This document shows, one piece after another, positions 45,894 through 54,287 of a DNA stretch of 64,000 nt (positions are counted from its first letter, which is position 1; each line of letters opens with the position of its first letter). Below the pieces are notes generated by a model. The model made no database searches. It saw only the letters and a program-made list of their open reading frames with translations, and was not told where the DNA came from. Made by a program: the position numbers and the translations under genes. Origin of the DNA: Microvirga sp. VF16 (GTDB taxonomy: Bacteria > Pseudomonadota > Alphaproteobacteria > Rhizobiales > Beijerinckiaceae); the NCBI RefSeq assembly GCF_016864375.1, contig NZ_CP069354.1, positions 1,364,001 to 1,428,000 on the forward strand. Direction: 5' to 3'.

Positions 45894-46172
45894 ATGACCC
45901 AATCGTCCAACCGGATCTTCGATGAACTCGCCCGCTTCGCCACCGATGCCGCCGGGGCGGCCCAGGGTGTCCGGCGGGAGGTTGAGAGCGTGGTCCGCAG
46001 CCAGTTCGAGCGCCTGATCAAGGACATGGATGTCGCCACCCGCGAGGAGGTCGAGGTTCTGCGCGAGATGGTGACGGCAGCTCGCGAGGAGAACGAGAAG
46101 CTCGAAGTCCGGGTGAAAGAACTCGAGGCGAAGCTGGCTTCCTCCGGCCGCAAAAGCCACGCGACGCCTTGA
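45894..46172 (+). CDS. ubiK: UbiK family ubiquinone accessory factor
   Basis: A 92-residue UbiK/BMFP protein that in other bacteria helps UbiJ and the Ubi metabolon in aerobic ubiquinone synthesis. An amphipathic N-terminal helix (SNRIFDELARFATDAAGA) precedes a long coiled coil (TREEVEVLREMVTAAREENE to ELEAKL). The ATG at 45894 is used; another at 45876 adds six residues. It lies 137 bp from the divergent lgt gene. Confidence 0.88.
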   Translation: MTQSSNRIFDELARFATDAAGAAQGVRREVESVVRSQFERLIKDMDVATREEVEVLREMVTAAREENEKLEVRVKELEAKLASSGRKSHATP

Positions 46173-46415
46173 TCCAAGCGGGAAACCGGTCTGCGCCCGG
46201 CGCGGGTCTCCTGTTGTGGACAGATGAATCCGGCGCATTGTGACAGAGGTCGAAATCTACGACTGTCGATTCATGAGCTGATTCGAGGCCGTGGCGGCGG
46301 AATCTCCGAATATCGAAGTATTCTGAGTACTTCTTCCGAATAAGGCCCGGGTCAACGCAATGGTATTGCCCGGATATGTTTACCATATTCAGGCAATTGA
46401 GCGTCCAGGATCGAC
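46173..46415. promoter_or_regulatory. Upstream region of YbjN gene with four GANTC sites
   Basis: GANTC sites, the target of the CcrM methylase in this group, occur at 46226, 46268, 46280 and 46300, four in 79 bp. A dyad GAAGTA/TACTTC with a 7-base spacer is at 46315-46333. No gene is visible; cell-cycle or methylation control is possible. Confidence 0.45.
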
Positions 46416-46916
46416 ATGTCGCAGATTCATCTTGAAATCGATCGCTCGGAACATCCCCTCGATGTGGTCGAGCGTCTCGCTTCCCTGCGGCACTGGATCT
46501 TCGACCGGGCCGAAACGGATGAGATGTCCATCTCGGTGGCGGGCCGCTGGGCGGATTACGACATCGCCTTCACGTGGATCGAGGACGTGGAAGCCCTGCA
46601 TATGGCCTGCGCCTTCGACCTCAAGGTGCCCGAGCGGCGGCGGCAGGAGGTCATCCAGCTCATCTCCGTCGTCAACGAGCAACTCTGGGTCGGGCATTTC
46701 GACCTATGGAGCACGGAAAACGTCGTAATGTTCCGCCATGCCCTGCTGCTGGCGGGCGGGGCCGATCCGACAGATGGGCAGTGCGAGACCATGCTGCGGG
46801 TCGCGGTCGAAGCCTGCGAGCGCTATTTCCAGGCCTTCCAGTTCGTGATCTGGGCCGGCAAGTCCGCCCGAGAGGCTCTCGATTCTGTCCTGTTCGAAAC
46901 CGAAGGCGAGGCTTGA
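46416..46916 (+). CDS. YbjN domain-containing protein
   Basis: A 166-residue acidic cytosolic protein of the YbjN (type III secretion chaperone-like) family: HPLDVVERLASLRHWIFDR, ISVAGRWADYDIAFTWIEDV and LLAGGADPTDGQCETMLRVA are typical of the Rhizobiales branch. Related proteins affect signalling and stress but no activity is known. A perfect palindrome begins right after the stop. Confidence 0.85.
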   Translation: MSQIHLEIDRSEHPLDVVERLASLRHWIFDRAETDEMSISVAGRWADYDIAFTWIEDVEALHMACAFDLKVPERRRQEVIQLISVVNEQLWVGHFDLWSTENVVMFRHALLLAGGADPTDGQCETMLRVAVEACERYFQAFQFVIWAGKSAREALDSVLFETEGEA

Positions 46917-46917
46917 G

Positions 46918-46941
46918 TTATTTCCACTTGCATGGAAATAA
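46918..46941. promoter_or_regulatory. Perfect palindrome after YbjN gene
   Basis: TTATTTCCA and TGGAAATAA, 9-bp arms with a 6-base centre (CTTGCA), two bases after the YbjN stop and 139 bp before proC. AT-rich arms and no T-run make it more like a protein-binding operator than a terminator, but both are possible. Confidence 0.55.
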
Positions 46942-47079
46942 CTCTCTTCTTGGTTTGCCGCATTCTTGACGGCGAACCGGAGCCACTTCGCCGAAGAATG
47001 CTCTTAAACCCGCCTCGACAGGGCAGGGCAGGCGTGAATAGAGTGCGACCTTTCCTCTCCATTCCGTCAGGTTAAGCCC

Positions 47080-47907
47080 ATGCCGTCGAACATGTCCCAT
47101 CTGCCGTCATCCCTCATCCTCGTCGGCGCCGGCAAAATGGGCGGTTCCATGCTCGAGGGTTGGCTCAAGGTCGGCATGAGGCCCGAGGGCGTAACCGTTA
47201 TCGATCCGCGCCCGTCCGAGGAGATGACGCAGTTCTGCCGGGAGAGGGGAATCGCCCTGAATCCGGCCAACCCTACCGCTGCGGACGTGCTGGTGCTGGC
47301 GATCAAGCCGCAGATGTTGGACGACGCCGCGCCCGCGCTCAACACTTGTCTCGGGCACCAGACCCTGATCGTCTCGATCCTCGCCGGCAAGACCATCGGC
47401 GACCTGAAGAGCCGGCTTCCGGCCGCCGGCGCCATCGTGCGCGCCATGCCGAACCTGCCCGCGAGCATTGGACGTGGCGCGACAGGAGCTGCGACCAACG
47501 ACCAGGTCAGCGAGACGCAGCGCCTGATGGCGGACGCGCTTTTGAGCAGCAACGGCATCGTCGAATGGCTGCCGTCCGAAGACCTGATCGATGCCGTTAC
47601 CGCGGTGTCGGGTTCCGGTCCGGCTTATGTGTTCCATCTCGTGGAGTGTCTCGCCGAAGCGGGAGCGGCTGCCGGTCTTCCGCCGGATCTGGCACAGCGT
47701 CTCGCGCGCGCCACGGTGACCGGCGCAGGGGAACTCCTGTTCCAGAGCGATCTACCGCCGGCCACACTCCGGCAGAACGTCACTTCGCCCGGAGGTACGA
47801 CTGCCGCCGCGCTGGAAGTCCTCATGCGCGATCCGAACGGTCTGAAGGCACTCATGCGCGAGGCCGTGGCAGCCGCCAAGCGGCGGGCGGAGGAACTTGC
47901 GGGCTAA
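47080..47907 (+). CDS. proC: Pyrroline-5-carboxylate reductase
   Basis: A 275-residue NAD(P)H-dependent reductase for the last step of proline synthesis. Rossmann loop LVGAGKMGGSMLEGWL is near residue 11, VRAMPNLPASIGRGATG and AVSGSGPAYVF follow, and DLPPATLRQNVTSPGGTTAAAL is the diagnostic P5CR signature. The ATG at 47080 is used; the one at 47092 would also fit. Confidence 0.96.
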   Translation: MPSNMSHLPSSLILVGAGKMGGSMLEGWLKVGMRPEGVTVIDPRPSEEMTQFCRERGIALNPANPTAADVLVLAIKPQMLDDAAPALNTCLGHQTLIVSILAGKTIGDLKSRLPAAGAIVRAMPNLPASIGRGATGAATNDQVSETQRLMADALLSSNGIVEWLPSEDLIDAVTAVSGSGPAYVFHLVECLAEAGAAAGLPPDLAQRLARATVTGAGELLFQSDLPPATLRQNVTSPGGTTAAALEVLMRDPNGLKALMREAVAAAKRRAEELAG

Positions 47908-47971
47908 TCTTGGGAATGCTGCTCTCGGCCCCTAGATTAATCCTCAAAGGAAGATGCTCAGGAGGTTGGTC

Positions 47972-48679
47972 GTGACGGCAGAAGCACCCACGGATAAGAA
48001 AAAGGCTATCGTCGAAGCGCTCATGGATCTGGCTGCCCGGCGCCCCTGGCATGAGATCGAGATCACTGACGTCGCGAAGGCCGCCAATGTGTCCCTTGCC
48101 GAGTTTCGCGATCTCTTTCCGTCGAAGGGCGCCGTGCTCGGCGCGCTGTCACGCCAGATCGACCGGCAGGTGCTGGAGGGAACGACCGACGATCTTGCGG
48201 GAGAGCCCGCGCGCGAACGCATCTTCGAGGTATTGATGCGCCGCTTCGATGCGCTGCAGCCTTATCGGCAGGCCCTGCGGCGAGCTTTCCAGGATCTGCA
48301 ATACGATCCTGTCGCGATTGCCGCCCTCAATCAGGTCTCGCTCAATTCCCAGCGCTTCATGCTTGCGGCCGCCGGCATCAACACGGAAGGGCCACTTGGA
48401 AAGCTGAAGGTCCAGGGGGCTGTTCTCGTCTATGCCAACACTATGCGCACATGGCTTGATGATGACGATCCGACGCTCGCCAAGACGATGGCCCGGCTCG
48501 ACCGCGAGCTGCGCCGCGCCGAGCGCATCCTAGAAGGGGCTGAGGATCTGCGGCGCTTGAGTGCCCCCCTGCGTGCGGTCGGACGCGCCCTGATGCAGGG
48601 ACGCAGATCGACACGTACGGGGGCACGCCGCGCGAGTGAAGACAACGGCGATACGCAGAATCCTGCCGCGGCGATCTAA
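47972..48679 (+). CDS. TetR family transcriptional regulator
   Basis: A 235-residue regulator with an N-terminal helix-turn-helix (ITDVAKAANVSLAEFRDLFP) and a helical ligand domain; the last 35 residues are basic and probably disordered. The GTG at 47972 follows CAGGAGGTTGGTC, a strong ribosome site, so it is preferred to the ATG at 47954 that lies ahead of that site. It sits between proC and csaA, 18 bp before the latter; target unknown. Confidence 0.85.
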   Translation: MTAEAPTDKKKAIVEALMDLAARRPWHEIEITDVAKAANVSLAEFRDLFPSKGAVLGALSRQIDRQVLEGTTDDLAGEPARERIFEVLMRRFDALQPYRQALRRAFQDLQYDPVAIAALNQVSLNSQRFMLAAAGINTEGPLGKLKVQGAVLVYANTMRTWLDDDDPTLAKTMARLDRELRRAERILEGAEDLRRLSAPLRAVGRALMQGRRSTRTGARRASEDNGDTQNPAAAI

Positions 48680-48697
48680 AAGAGGTTAGGGGCAAAG

Positions 48698-49057
48698 ATG
48701 GATCAGGTGAGTTCGGCAACAGCGCCCATCACGTTCGACGATTTCCTGAAGGTCGACATTCGTGTCGGCCGCATCGTCGCTGTCGAGCCGTTTCCACAGG
48801 CGCGCAAACCGGCATTCAAGCTCACCATCGATTTCGGCCCCGAGATCGGCACCAAGCGGTCCTCGGCGCAGATCACAGTGAACCATTCGCCGGAGGATCT
48901 CGTCGGATCGCAGGTGATAGCGGTGGTGAATTTCCCGCCGCGCCAGATCGGGCCGTTCATGTCGGAGGTCCTGACACTCGGCGTGCCGGATGCTGATGGC
49001 AATGTGATGCTGATCCGCCCAGATCGCGATGTGCCGGTGGGCGGAAGGCTGTACTAG
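48698..49057 (+). CDS. csaA: CsaA-type tRNA-binding domain protein
   Basis: A 119-residue EMAP-II-like OB-fold protein. FDDFLKVDIRVGRIVAVEPF and the C-terminal LTLGVPDADGNVMLIRPDRD are the CsaA signatures; members form dimers that bind tRNA and have been described as export chaperones in Bacillus. It follows the TetR gene by 18 bp. Confidence 0.92.
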   Translation: MDQVSSATAPITFDDFLKVDIRVGRIVAVEPFPQARKPAFKLTIDFGPEIGTKRSSAQITVNHSPEDLVGSQVIAVVNFPPRQIGPFMSEVLTLGVPDADGNVMLIRPDRDVPVGGRLY

Positions 49058-49074
49058 ATCAACACGAGGGGATC

Positions 49075-49527
49075 ATGCGGGGTTTTCATGGCCTCACGCT
49101 TGCCGCCTGTTCCTCCATCATTTCAGCGATGGCCATCGCTCAGCCTGTAACGGGCGATCGGCACACATCCCTTTTGGAGGTGCCGGTTGCGGATATGAAA
49201 GTCGTCGCGCCGGATGCTTATGGCAGTGCATTGTCCCTTGCGGCCGGTGGTGCTTCGCCGCTCGACATTGCGCTGGCGATTGCAGGAGAGTTCGAGGGCA
49301 CGACGCAGCATATCGTGCAGGCGAACGAAGGTGGCGAGGTACCGTCTTCGACGAAGATCACGGTGTTGCGCGACGGCCTTCTGGACGATGCCGTAAGAGG
49401 AGAGCGATGGGACATCGCTCTCGACCGAACCGCTGCAGGCATCTGGGGCATTCGCGAAGTGAAGAGGTCCTGGCGCTGTCGTCGCGGGGCACAGATGGAT
49501 CGGTTCGCGGCACAAGTTTGTCCCTGA
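49075..49527 (+). CDS. Secreted protein, unknown
   Basis: A 150-residue protein with a probable signal peptide ending near AMAIAQP. The mature part has no motif I know: KVVAPDAYGSALSLAAGG, then a helical and basic C-terminus (RSWRCRRGAQMDRFAAQVC) with two cysteines. GAGGGG precedes the ATG. It lies 17 bp after csaA and 44 bp before the putative lysozyme inhibitor gene. Moderately likely to be real. Confidence 0.6.
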   Translation: MRGFHGLTLAACSSIISAMAIAQPVTGDRHTSLLEVPVADMKVVAPDAYGSALSLAAGGASPLDIALAIAGEFEGTTQHIVQANEGGEVPSSTKITVLRDGLLDDAVRGERWDIALDRTAAGIWGIREVKRSWRCRRGAQMDRFAAQVCP

Positions 49528-49571
49528 CGGCAGAGAAGCATTCCTGATTTCACTCAATGTGAGGCATGCTC

Positions 49572-50192
49572 ATGAAGAGGCCCTATACAATCCTCTGGAT
49601 CGTTTTCGGCGCGGTGGGTTTGGTCTCAATAGCTGGGGTTTTGGGCAGAGCCGCGCAGGCTCAGAGCCCTTCTTTTTCCTGCGACAAGGGGCAGGCCGGC
49701 AGCATCGAGGAGATGATCTGCACTGACAGCGCATTATCGTCACTCGACCGCAAGCTGGCCGACGTTTATGCGAAAGCCTCTCGCAAGGCGGTGAATGAGC
49801 AGACGCCCGTGCTGCAGGCCGAGCAGCGTGGCTGGATCAAGGGGCGCGACGAGTGTTGGAAGAGCGACGACAGGCGCGGATGCGTGGAAGGGGAATACAA
49901 GCGCCGCATCGCCGAATTGCAGGCTCGGTATCGCCTCGTTCCCGGCATCGGCCCCGTGACCTTTGTCTGCGGCGGCGATCCACGCAACGAGGTGACCACC
50001 ACGTTTTTCCAGACCGATCCGGCGACGCTGATTGCCGAGCGCGGAGACAGCGTCTCGCTGATGTATGTGCAGCCCTCCGGAAGCGGGGCCCGCTATCAGG
50101 GGCGCAATGAGAGCTTCTGGGAGCATCAGGGCGAAGCCCTGGTGACATGGGGGCATGGCGCGCCGGAGATGCGCTGCAAGAAGGCGCCTTGA
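49572..50192 (+). CDS. LprI-MliC fusion, putative periplasmic lysozyme inhibitor
   Basis: A 206-residue exported protein with two parts that are normally separate. After a signal helix (about residues 6-29), residues of about 33-120 match LprI/DUF1311 (SFSCDKGQAGSIEEMICTD, LQAEQRGWIKGRDECW, four cysteines). The C-terminal 75 residues match MliC, the C-type lysozyme inhibitor (VTFVCGGDPRNEVTTTFF, RGDSVSLMYVQPSGSGARY, MRCKKA). Both families have members that inhibit host or environmental lysozyme, so a dual inhibitor is plausible. The start at 49572 has GAGG eight bases upstream. Confidence 0.8.
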   Translation: MKRPYTILWIVFGAVGLVSIAGVLGRAAQAQSPSFSCDKGQAGSIEEMICTDSALSSLDRKLADVYAKASRKAVNEQTPVLQAEQRGWIKGRDECWKSDDRRGCVEGEYKRRIAELQARYRLVPGIGPVTFVCGGDPRNEVTTTFFQTDPATLIAERGDSVSLMYVQPSGSGARYQGRNESFWEHQGEALVTWGHGAPEMRCKKAP

Positions 50193-50201
50193 GCAGAGAT
50201 T

Positions 50202-51560
50202 TCAGGCGGGCAGCCGCACCGTTGCACGCAATCCGCCAAGGGGACTCTCGCTCAGCACGATGTCGCCGCCGTGGGAGCGGGCGACATCGCGGGCGATGGC
50301 AAGGCCGAGGCCCGATCCACCTTCATCCTGATTGCGCGCTTCGTCCAGGCGCACGAAGGGTTTGAAGACTTCCTCGCGCATGTCGGCCGGGATACCCGGC
50401 CCGTCGTCGTCCACATGCAGCACGAGCCAGCGCGTTTCGTGATTGGCGGTGATCTCGATCCGGTCGCCGTGCCGCGCTGCATTGGACACGAGATTGAACA
50501 GGAGGCGGCGGAAGGCGTCTGGGCGCACCGTGATCATCGGATCGCCGATAATGTCGAGTTCCGTCACGTGGCCCTGGCGCTCCGCATCGGATTGGACCTC
50601 TTCGAGGAGCTGCCTCAGATCCGTGGCGACTGCCTGCTCGCCCGCATCGCCGCGCGCGAAGGCGAGATAGCCTTCAAGCATGCGGCTCATCTCGTCCACG
50701 TCACGCTTGAGATCCTCAACCTCCGGCGTCTGGCCGAGGAAGACGAGCGAGAGTTTGAAGCGTGTAAGAATGGTGCGCAGGTCGTGGCTCACGCCGTTCA
50801 GCATTGTCGTACGCTGTTCGATGTTGCGCTCGATGCGCCGCTTCATCTCCATGAAGGCGTGGCCGGCCTGGCGCACCTCCCGCGCGCCGCGCGGGCGGAA
50901 CTCGATCTCGCGGCCCTTACCCAATGCCTCGGCCGCTTCCGCGAGCCGCAGGATCGGCTTGATCTGGTTGCGCAGGAACAGGATGGCGATGCCGAGCAGC
51001 ACGAAGGACGAGCCAGCCATCCACACGAGGAAGATATGCGAGTTCGACGCATAGGCTTGGCTGCGCCGCGCCAGAACACGCATGACGTCGTTCTGATCGA
51101 GCTTGATGCGCACTTCCACATAGCTCGAACGCCCGACCGTATCGATCCAGTACGGACGGTCGATCTGGCGCCGAAGCTCGTCGGTCAGGGTCTCGTCGAG
51201 AATGTCGAAGAAGGGTTTGGGGCCGGGTGGCGGCAAATCGGTATCGCGCAGAATGTCCACGTCGAGCTGCAGGCGTTCCGATGCAATGCGTGAGAGCGTG
51301 CTCGCATCCTTATCCTGCGGATAGTTTTCATAGATGTCGATAAGCGCCGCGATATCGGCCGTCACTGCCGAGGACAGACGGCGCGTGACGAGCTGATAGT
51401 GCCGTTCCATAAACACATAGGCGACGACGGATTGCAGCAGGATGACGGGCGCGATGATGATGATGAGCGCGCGGGCGTAAAGCCCTTTCGGCAGAAAGCG
51501 GCCGAACCAGCGCGCGGCCTGGTCAAGGGGAGAATAGCGTAAGGTCGCTCCGATCTTCAT
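50202..51560 (-). CDS. Sensor histidine kinase (EnvZ-like)
   Basis: A 452-residue membrane kinase. Two helices (about residues 30-50 and 175-197) bracket a periplasmic domain of about 120 residues; HAMP follows, then the phosphoacceptor GVSHDLRTILTRFKL near residue 260, N-box NLVSNAARHG, and the ATP lid motifs DDGPGIP and GSGLGLAIARD. The usual Pro of the H-box is Ile, as in many EnvZ-type kinases. It overlaps the response regulator gene by four bases and should act on it; the signal is unknown. Confidence 0.92.
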   Translation of the reverse strand: MKIGATLRYSPLDQAARWFGRFLPKGLYARALIIIIAPVILLQSVVAYVFMERHYQLVTRRLSSAVTADIAALIDIYENYPQDKDASTLSRIASERLQLDVDILRDTDLPPPGPKPFFDILDETLTDELRRQIDRPYWIDTVGRSSYVEVRIKLDQNDVMRVLARRSQAYASNSHIFLVWMAGSSFVLLGIAILFLRNQIKPILRLAEAAEALGKGREIEFRPRGAREVRQAGHAFMEMKRRIERNIEQRTTMLNGVSHDLRTILTRFKLSLVFLGQTPEVEDLKRDVDEMSRMLEGYLAFARGDAGEQAVATDLRQLLEEVQSDAERQGHVTELDIIGDPMITVRPDAFRRLLFNLVSNAARHGDRIEITANHETRWLVLHVDDDGPGIPADMREEVFKPFVRLDEARNQDEGGSGLGLAIARDVARSHGGDIVLSESPLGGLRATVRLPA

Positions 51561-52273
51561 CGATCAATCACGAGGCGATAGCCGATGCCGCGCACGGTCT
51601 GCAGGAAGATCGGGTTGGCAGGGTCGATCTCGATCTTGCGGCGCAGCCGGTTGATCTGAACGTCCACCGTGCGCTCGTTGGCGGCAATACCATTACCGGC
51701 GAGCGCCTCGCGCGGAACATTGTCGCCCGCATGGCTGCCGAGGATTGTCAGAATCTCGCGCTCGCGCTCGGTGATGCGCACTACCTCATTCCCGCGCCGC
51801 AATTCGCCGCGGTCGAAGCGATACGAGAAGGGGCCGAAATGGATGACCTCCGGCACGTCGACGTTCGCCGCGCCTAGTAGGGGCAGCGTGCGCTTGAGGA
51901 TGTTGCCGAGGCGCAGCAGCAGCTCGCGCGGCTCGAAGGGCTTGGGGAGATAATCGTCCGCGCCGATTTCCAGGCCCGTCACCCGGTCGGAGGCGTCGGA
52001 GCGGGCCGTGAGCATCAGGATCGGCACCTGCGAATGCTCGCGCAGGCTGCGGGCATAATCGAACCCGGTCTCTCCCGGCATCATCACATCGAGCACAAGG
52101 GCATCGAAGACGAAGTTTCCTGCTTTCGCCCGCGCTTCGGCAGCGCTGGCAGCTGCCGTGACCCGGTATCCGTTCTCGGTCAGAAAGCGGGTCAGAAGGT
52201 CGCGCAGGCGGCGGTCGTCGTCCACCACGAGGACGTGCGGGGCATGGTCGGGAATGTCGATGCGTGCATCCAT
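51557..52273 (-). CDS. OmpR family response regulator (PetR-like)
   Basis: A 238-residue two-domain regulator. The receiver has the acidic pocket D18-D19-D20, phosphoacceptor Asp62 (LVLDVMMPGETGF) and Lys in YLPKPFEPREL; the C-terminal winged helix (VDVQINRLRRKIEIDP) binds DNA. Its position 33 bp after a MarR gene recalls the petP-petR pair of Rhodobacter, where the regulators act on cytochrome genes; that role here is inference. Confidence 0.94.
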   Translation of the reverse strand: MDARIDIPDHAPHVLVVDDDRRLRDLLTRFLTENGYRVTAAASAAEARAKAGNFVFDALVLDVMMPGETGFDYARSLREHSQVPILMLTARSDASDRVTGLEIGADDYLPKPFEPRELLLRLGNILKRTLPLLGAANVDVPEVIHFGPFSYRFDRGELRRGNEVVRITEREREILTILGSHAGDNVPREALAGNGIAANERTVDVQINRLRRKIEIDPANPIFLQTVRGIGYRLVIDR

Positions 52274-52306
52274 CAGGCTTCAAGCTGCTTTGTCGGGCCT
52301 TGCTTA

Positions 52307-52840
52307 TCAGGTTTTCTTAAGGCCGAATACGAGCTGCTTCACGTGGGCGCTGTCGTCCGGATCGATGAGGCGCAGAAGGTAGCGGCTGACCGTCTCCTTC
52401 GCCTCCGGCTCCATCTCGGACAAGGCCCGCATGATGCGGCGGGTCTGCAGCTTGGCGAGCTTCAAGGCCAAATCGTGGCCTTTGGCAGTGGCAAAGAGAA
52501 GCCGCTGGCGCCGGTCGGAGGTCCCCATCCGGCTCTCGACGAAATCCTTCTCGATGAGTTCCTTGAGAACCCGGTTGAGGCTCTGCTTGGTGATCCTCAG
52601 GATATCGAGGAGCTCCGCGATCGTCAGGCCCGGCTGGCGGCTGACGAAGTGCAGCACTCGGTGATGGGCCCGCCCGAAGCCGTATTCGTCCAGGATTCTG
52701 TCGGGATCGCTGACGAAGTCGCGATAGGCGAAGAAGAACAATTCGATCAGGTCATAGGCCGGCTGCTCGGCCAAGATATCCTTGCCTGTATCCTTGCCGG
52801 ATTGTTGAGACTTCAAAGCCGGAATTGCGTCTGGCACCAT
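52307..52840 (-). CDS. MarR family regulator (PetP-like)
   Basis: A 177-residue MarR protein with a long N-terminus. The winged helix is QPGLTIAELLDILRITKQSL to VESRMGTSDRRQRLLFATAKG. A dyad TATGTCA-N7-TGACATA lies 16 bp upstream of its start and is a good candidate operator. It leads a three-gene set with an OmpR regulator and a kinase, and is divergent from the class IV aminotransferase gene. Confidence 0.9.
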   Translation of the reverse strand: MVPDAIPALKSQQSGKDTGKDILAEQPAYDLIELFFFAYRDFVSDPDRILDEYGFGRAHHRVLHFVSRQPGLTIAELLDILRITKQSLNRVLKELIEKDFVESRMGTSDRRQRLLFATAKGHDLALKLAKLQTRRIMRALSEMEPEAKETVSRYLLRLIDPDDSAHVKQLVFGLKKT

Positions 52841-52855
52841 CCTATTCCCAATTTT

Positions 52856-52876
52856 TATGTCAGCCTTGTTGACATA
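52856..52876. promoter_or_regulatory. MarR operator-like dyad
   Basis: TATGTCA and TGACATA, 7-bp arms with a 7-base spacer, in the 161-bp gap between the MarR gene (minus) and the aminotransferase gene (plus). Its place just upstream of the MarR start suggests self-repression. Confidence 0.6.
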
Positions 52877-53001
52877 TCTCAGGACGATTGTTACTCGTCA
52901 AGCCGCTTCCGCGAAATGAATGAAATTGAAATCGGCTGGAAGCGAACCGGAAATTACACGACCCCGGTGGCCACAGAGGTCGGCATTCAAGGAGAAAAAC
53001 G

Positions 53002-53889
53002 ATGTCCGCGACCCCCTTCGATCAACGTGATGGATGGATCTGGTACGACGGGCAGATCGTACCCTGGAAGGATGCCCAGCTCCATGTCTTGTCCCACGGG
53101 CTCCATTACGGCTCCTCCGTGTTCGAAGGCGAGCGCGCCTATGGCGGCGAGATCTTCAAGTCGACCGAGCACTCCGAGCGCCTCAAGAAATCGGCCCAGA
53201 TCCTCGATTTCGAGATCCCCTATACGGTAGCCGAGATCGACGCGGCCAAGCGTCTCGTGCTGGAGAAGAACGGGCAGAAGGACGCCTATCTGCGTCCGGT
53301 CGCCTGGCGCGGCTCGGAGATGATGGGCGTTGCGGCTCAGACCAACAGGATCCACCTCGCCATCGCCTCATGGGAATGGCCGAGCTATTTCGATCCGGCT
53401 CAGAAGATGAAGGGCATCCGCATCGACATGGCGGAGTACCGCCGTCCCGATCCGGCGACAGCCCCGTCGGCCGCGAAGGCGGCGGGTCTTTACATGATCT
53501 GCACCATCTCCAAGCACAAGGCGGAGCGGAAGGGCTATGCCGACGCGCTGATGCTCGACTGGCAGGGTCGCGTGGCCGAGTGCACCGGCGCCAACGTGTT
53601 CTTCATCCGCGACGGCGTCGTCCACACGCCGATTGCCGATTGCTTCCTCGACGGCATCACCCGCCGCACGGTGATCGACCTCGCGAAGCGCCGCGGCTTC
53701 GAGGTGGCGGAGCGCCGGATCATGCCGGAGGAGCTTTCATCCTTCAACGAGTGCTTCATCACCGGAACGGCCGCGGAGGTGACGCCTGTGTCGGAAATCG
53801 GCCCCTATACCTACCAGCCCGGCAACATGACCAAGGTGCTGATGGAGGATTATTCGGCCGAAGTGCAGCCCAAGAGTAAGGCGGCATAA
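53002..53889 (+). CDS. ilvE: Branched-chain amino acid aminotransferase
   Basis: A 295-residue class IV PLP aminotransferase. ECTGANVFFIRDGVVHTPIA and the following DGITRRTVIDLAKRRG match the class IV signature, and the LHYGSSVFEGERAY region is typical of branched-chain or D-amino-acid type enzymes. The branched-chain assignment is the likelier one. AAGGAG precedes the ATG. A strong terminator follows. Confidence 0.92.
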   Translation: MSATPFDQRDGWIWYDGQIVPWKDAQLHVLSHGLHYGSSVFEGERAYGGEIFKSTEHSERLKKSAQILDFEIPYTVAEIDAAKRLVLEKNGQKDAYLRPVAWRGSEMMGVAAQTNRIHLAIASWEWPSYFDPAQKMKGIRIDMAEYRRPDPATAPSAAKAAGLYMICTISKHKAERKGYADALMLDWQGRVAECTGANVFFIRDGVVHTPIADCFLDGITRRTVIDLAKRRGFEVAERRIMPEELSSFNECFITGTAAEVTPVSEIGPYTYQPGNMTKVLMEDYSAEVQPKSKAA

Positions 53890-53914
53890 GGCTTTTAACT
53901 ACGTTTCCACATGG

Positions 53915-53946
53915 TGCCCGGCCCCGTGCCGGGCATTTCTTTTTCA
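53915..53946 (+). terminator. Terminator of the aminotransferase gene
   Basis: TGCCCGGC and GCCGGGCA form an 8-bp stem with a 5-base loop, followed by TTTCTTTTTC, 26 bp past the stop. Confidence 0.9.
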
Positions 53947-54132
53947 GGCCTCATGTGAGCAAAAGATGTGGATGGCCGTGACGTTGGGGAAACATTCGAG
54001 TTGGGATTTTTGACACCCGGTGTGGGGCATTTGCCATGCCGTTACTGAGCCGGCTAGACCATTGCCATCCACTGGACGGAGCTAAGTGAACAAAGCAAGA
54101 ATTGGGCTTTGAAGCGACATTTGAGGGAAATC

Positions 54133-54141
54133 TGTGGATAA
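54133..54141 (-). promoter_or_regulatory. Consensus DnaA box
   Basis: TTATCCACA on the minus strand, a perfect match to the DnaA 9-mer. Only one perfect copy is seen here, so control of transcription is likelier than origin function. Confidence 0.6.
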
Positions 54142-54213
54142 CGGGGATGGTTCGGCAGAGTTAATCCGCCTTTCCCTGAGGAACCAAGGGCCTGCAAGGG
54201 TGTTCTTGTCACG

Positions 54214-54228
54214 GAACAAATATAGAAC
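54214..54228 (+). promoter_or_regulatory. LexA (SOS) box
   Basis: GAAC-AAATATA-GAAC, exactly the GAAC-N7-GAAC (GTTC-N7-GTTC) site bound by LexA in alphaproteobacteria. It falls between a TTGTCA (-35-like, 54206-54211) and AATAAG (54229-54234), the usual place for repression of a plus-strand promoter. Confidence 0.7.
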
Positions 54229-54279
54229 AATAAGAGCCTTGCGTGTTCTCACAAGGTAAAGTGATAAGCGGTTATATCA

Positions 54280-54287
54280 TTAACCAT
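54280..54287 (+). promoter_or_regulatory. CtrA half-site-like motif
   Basis: TTAACCAT, the half-site of the cell-cycle regulator CtrA. No second TTAA at seven bases is present, so the assignment is tentative. Confidence 0.3.

Noticed and set aside
53947..54213. Minus-strand mini-genes downstream of the LexA box (12 and 28 codons)
   Set aside because: No ribosome sites and no membrane or coiled-coil pattern.
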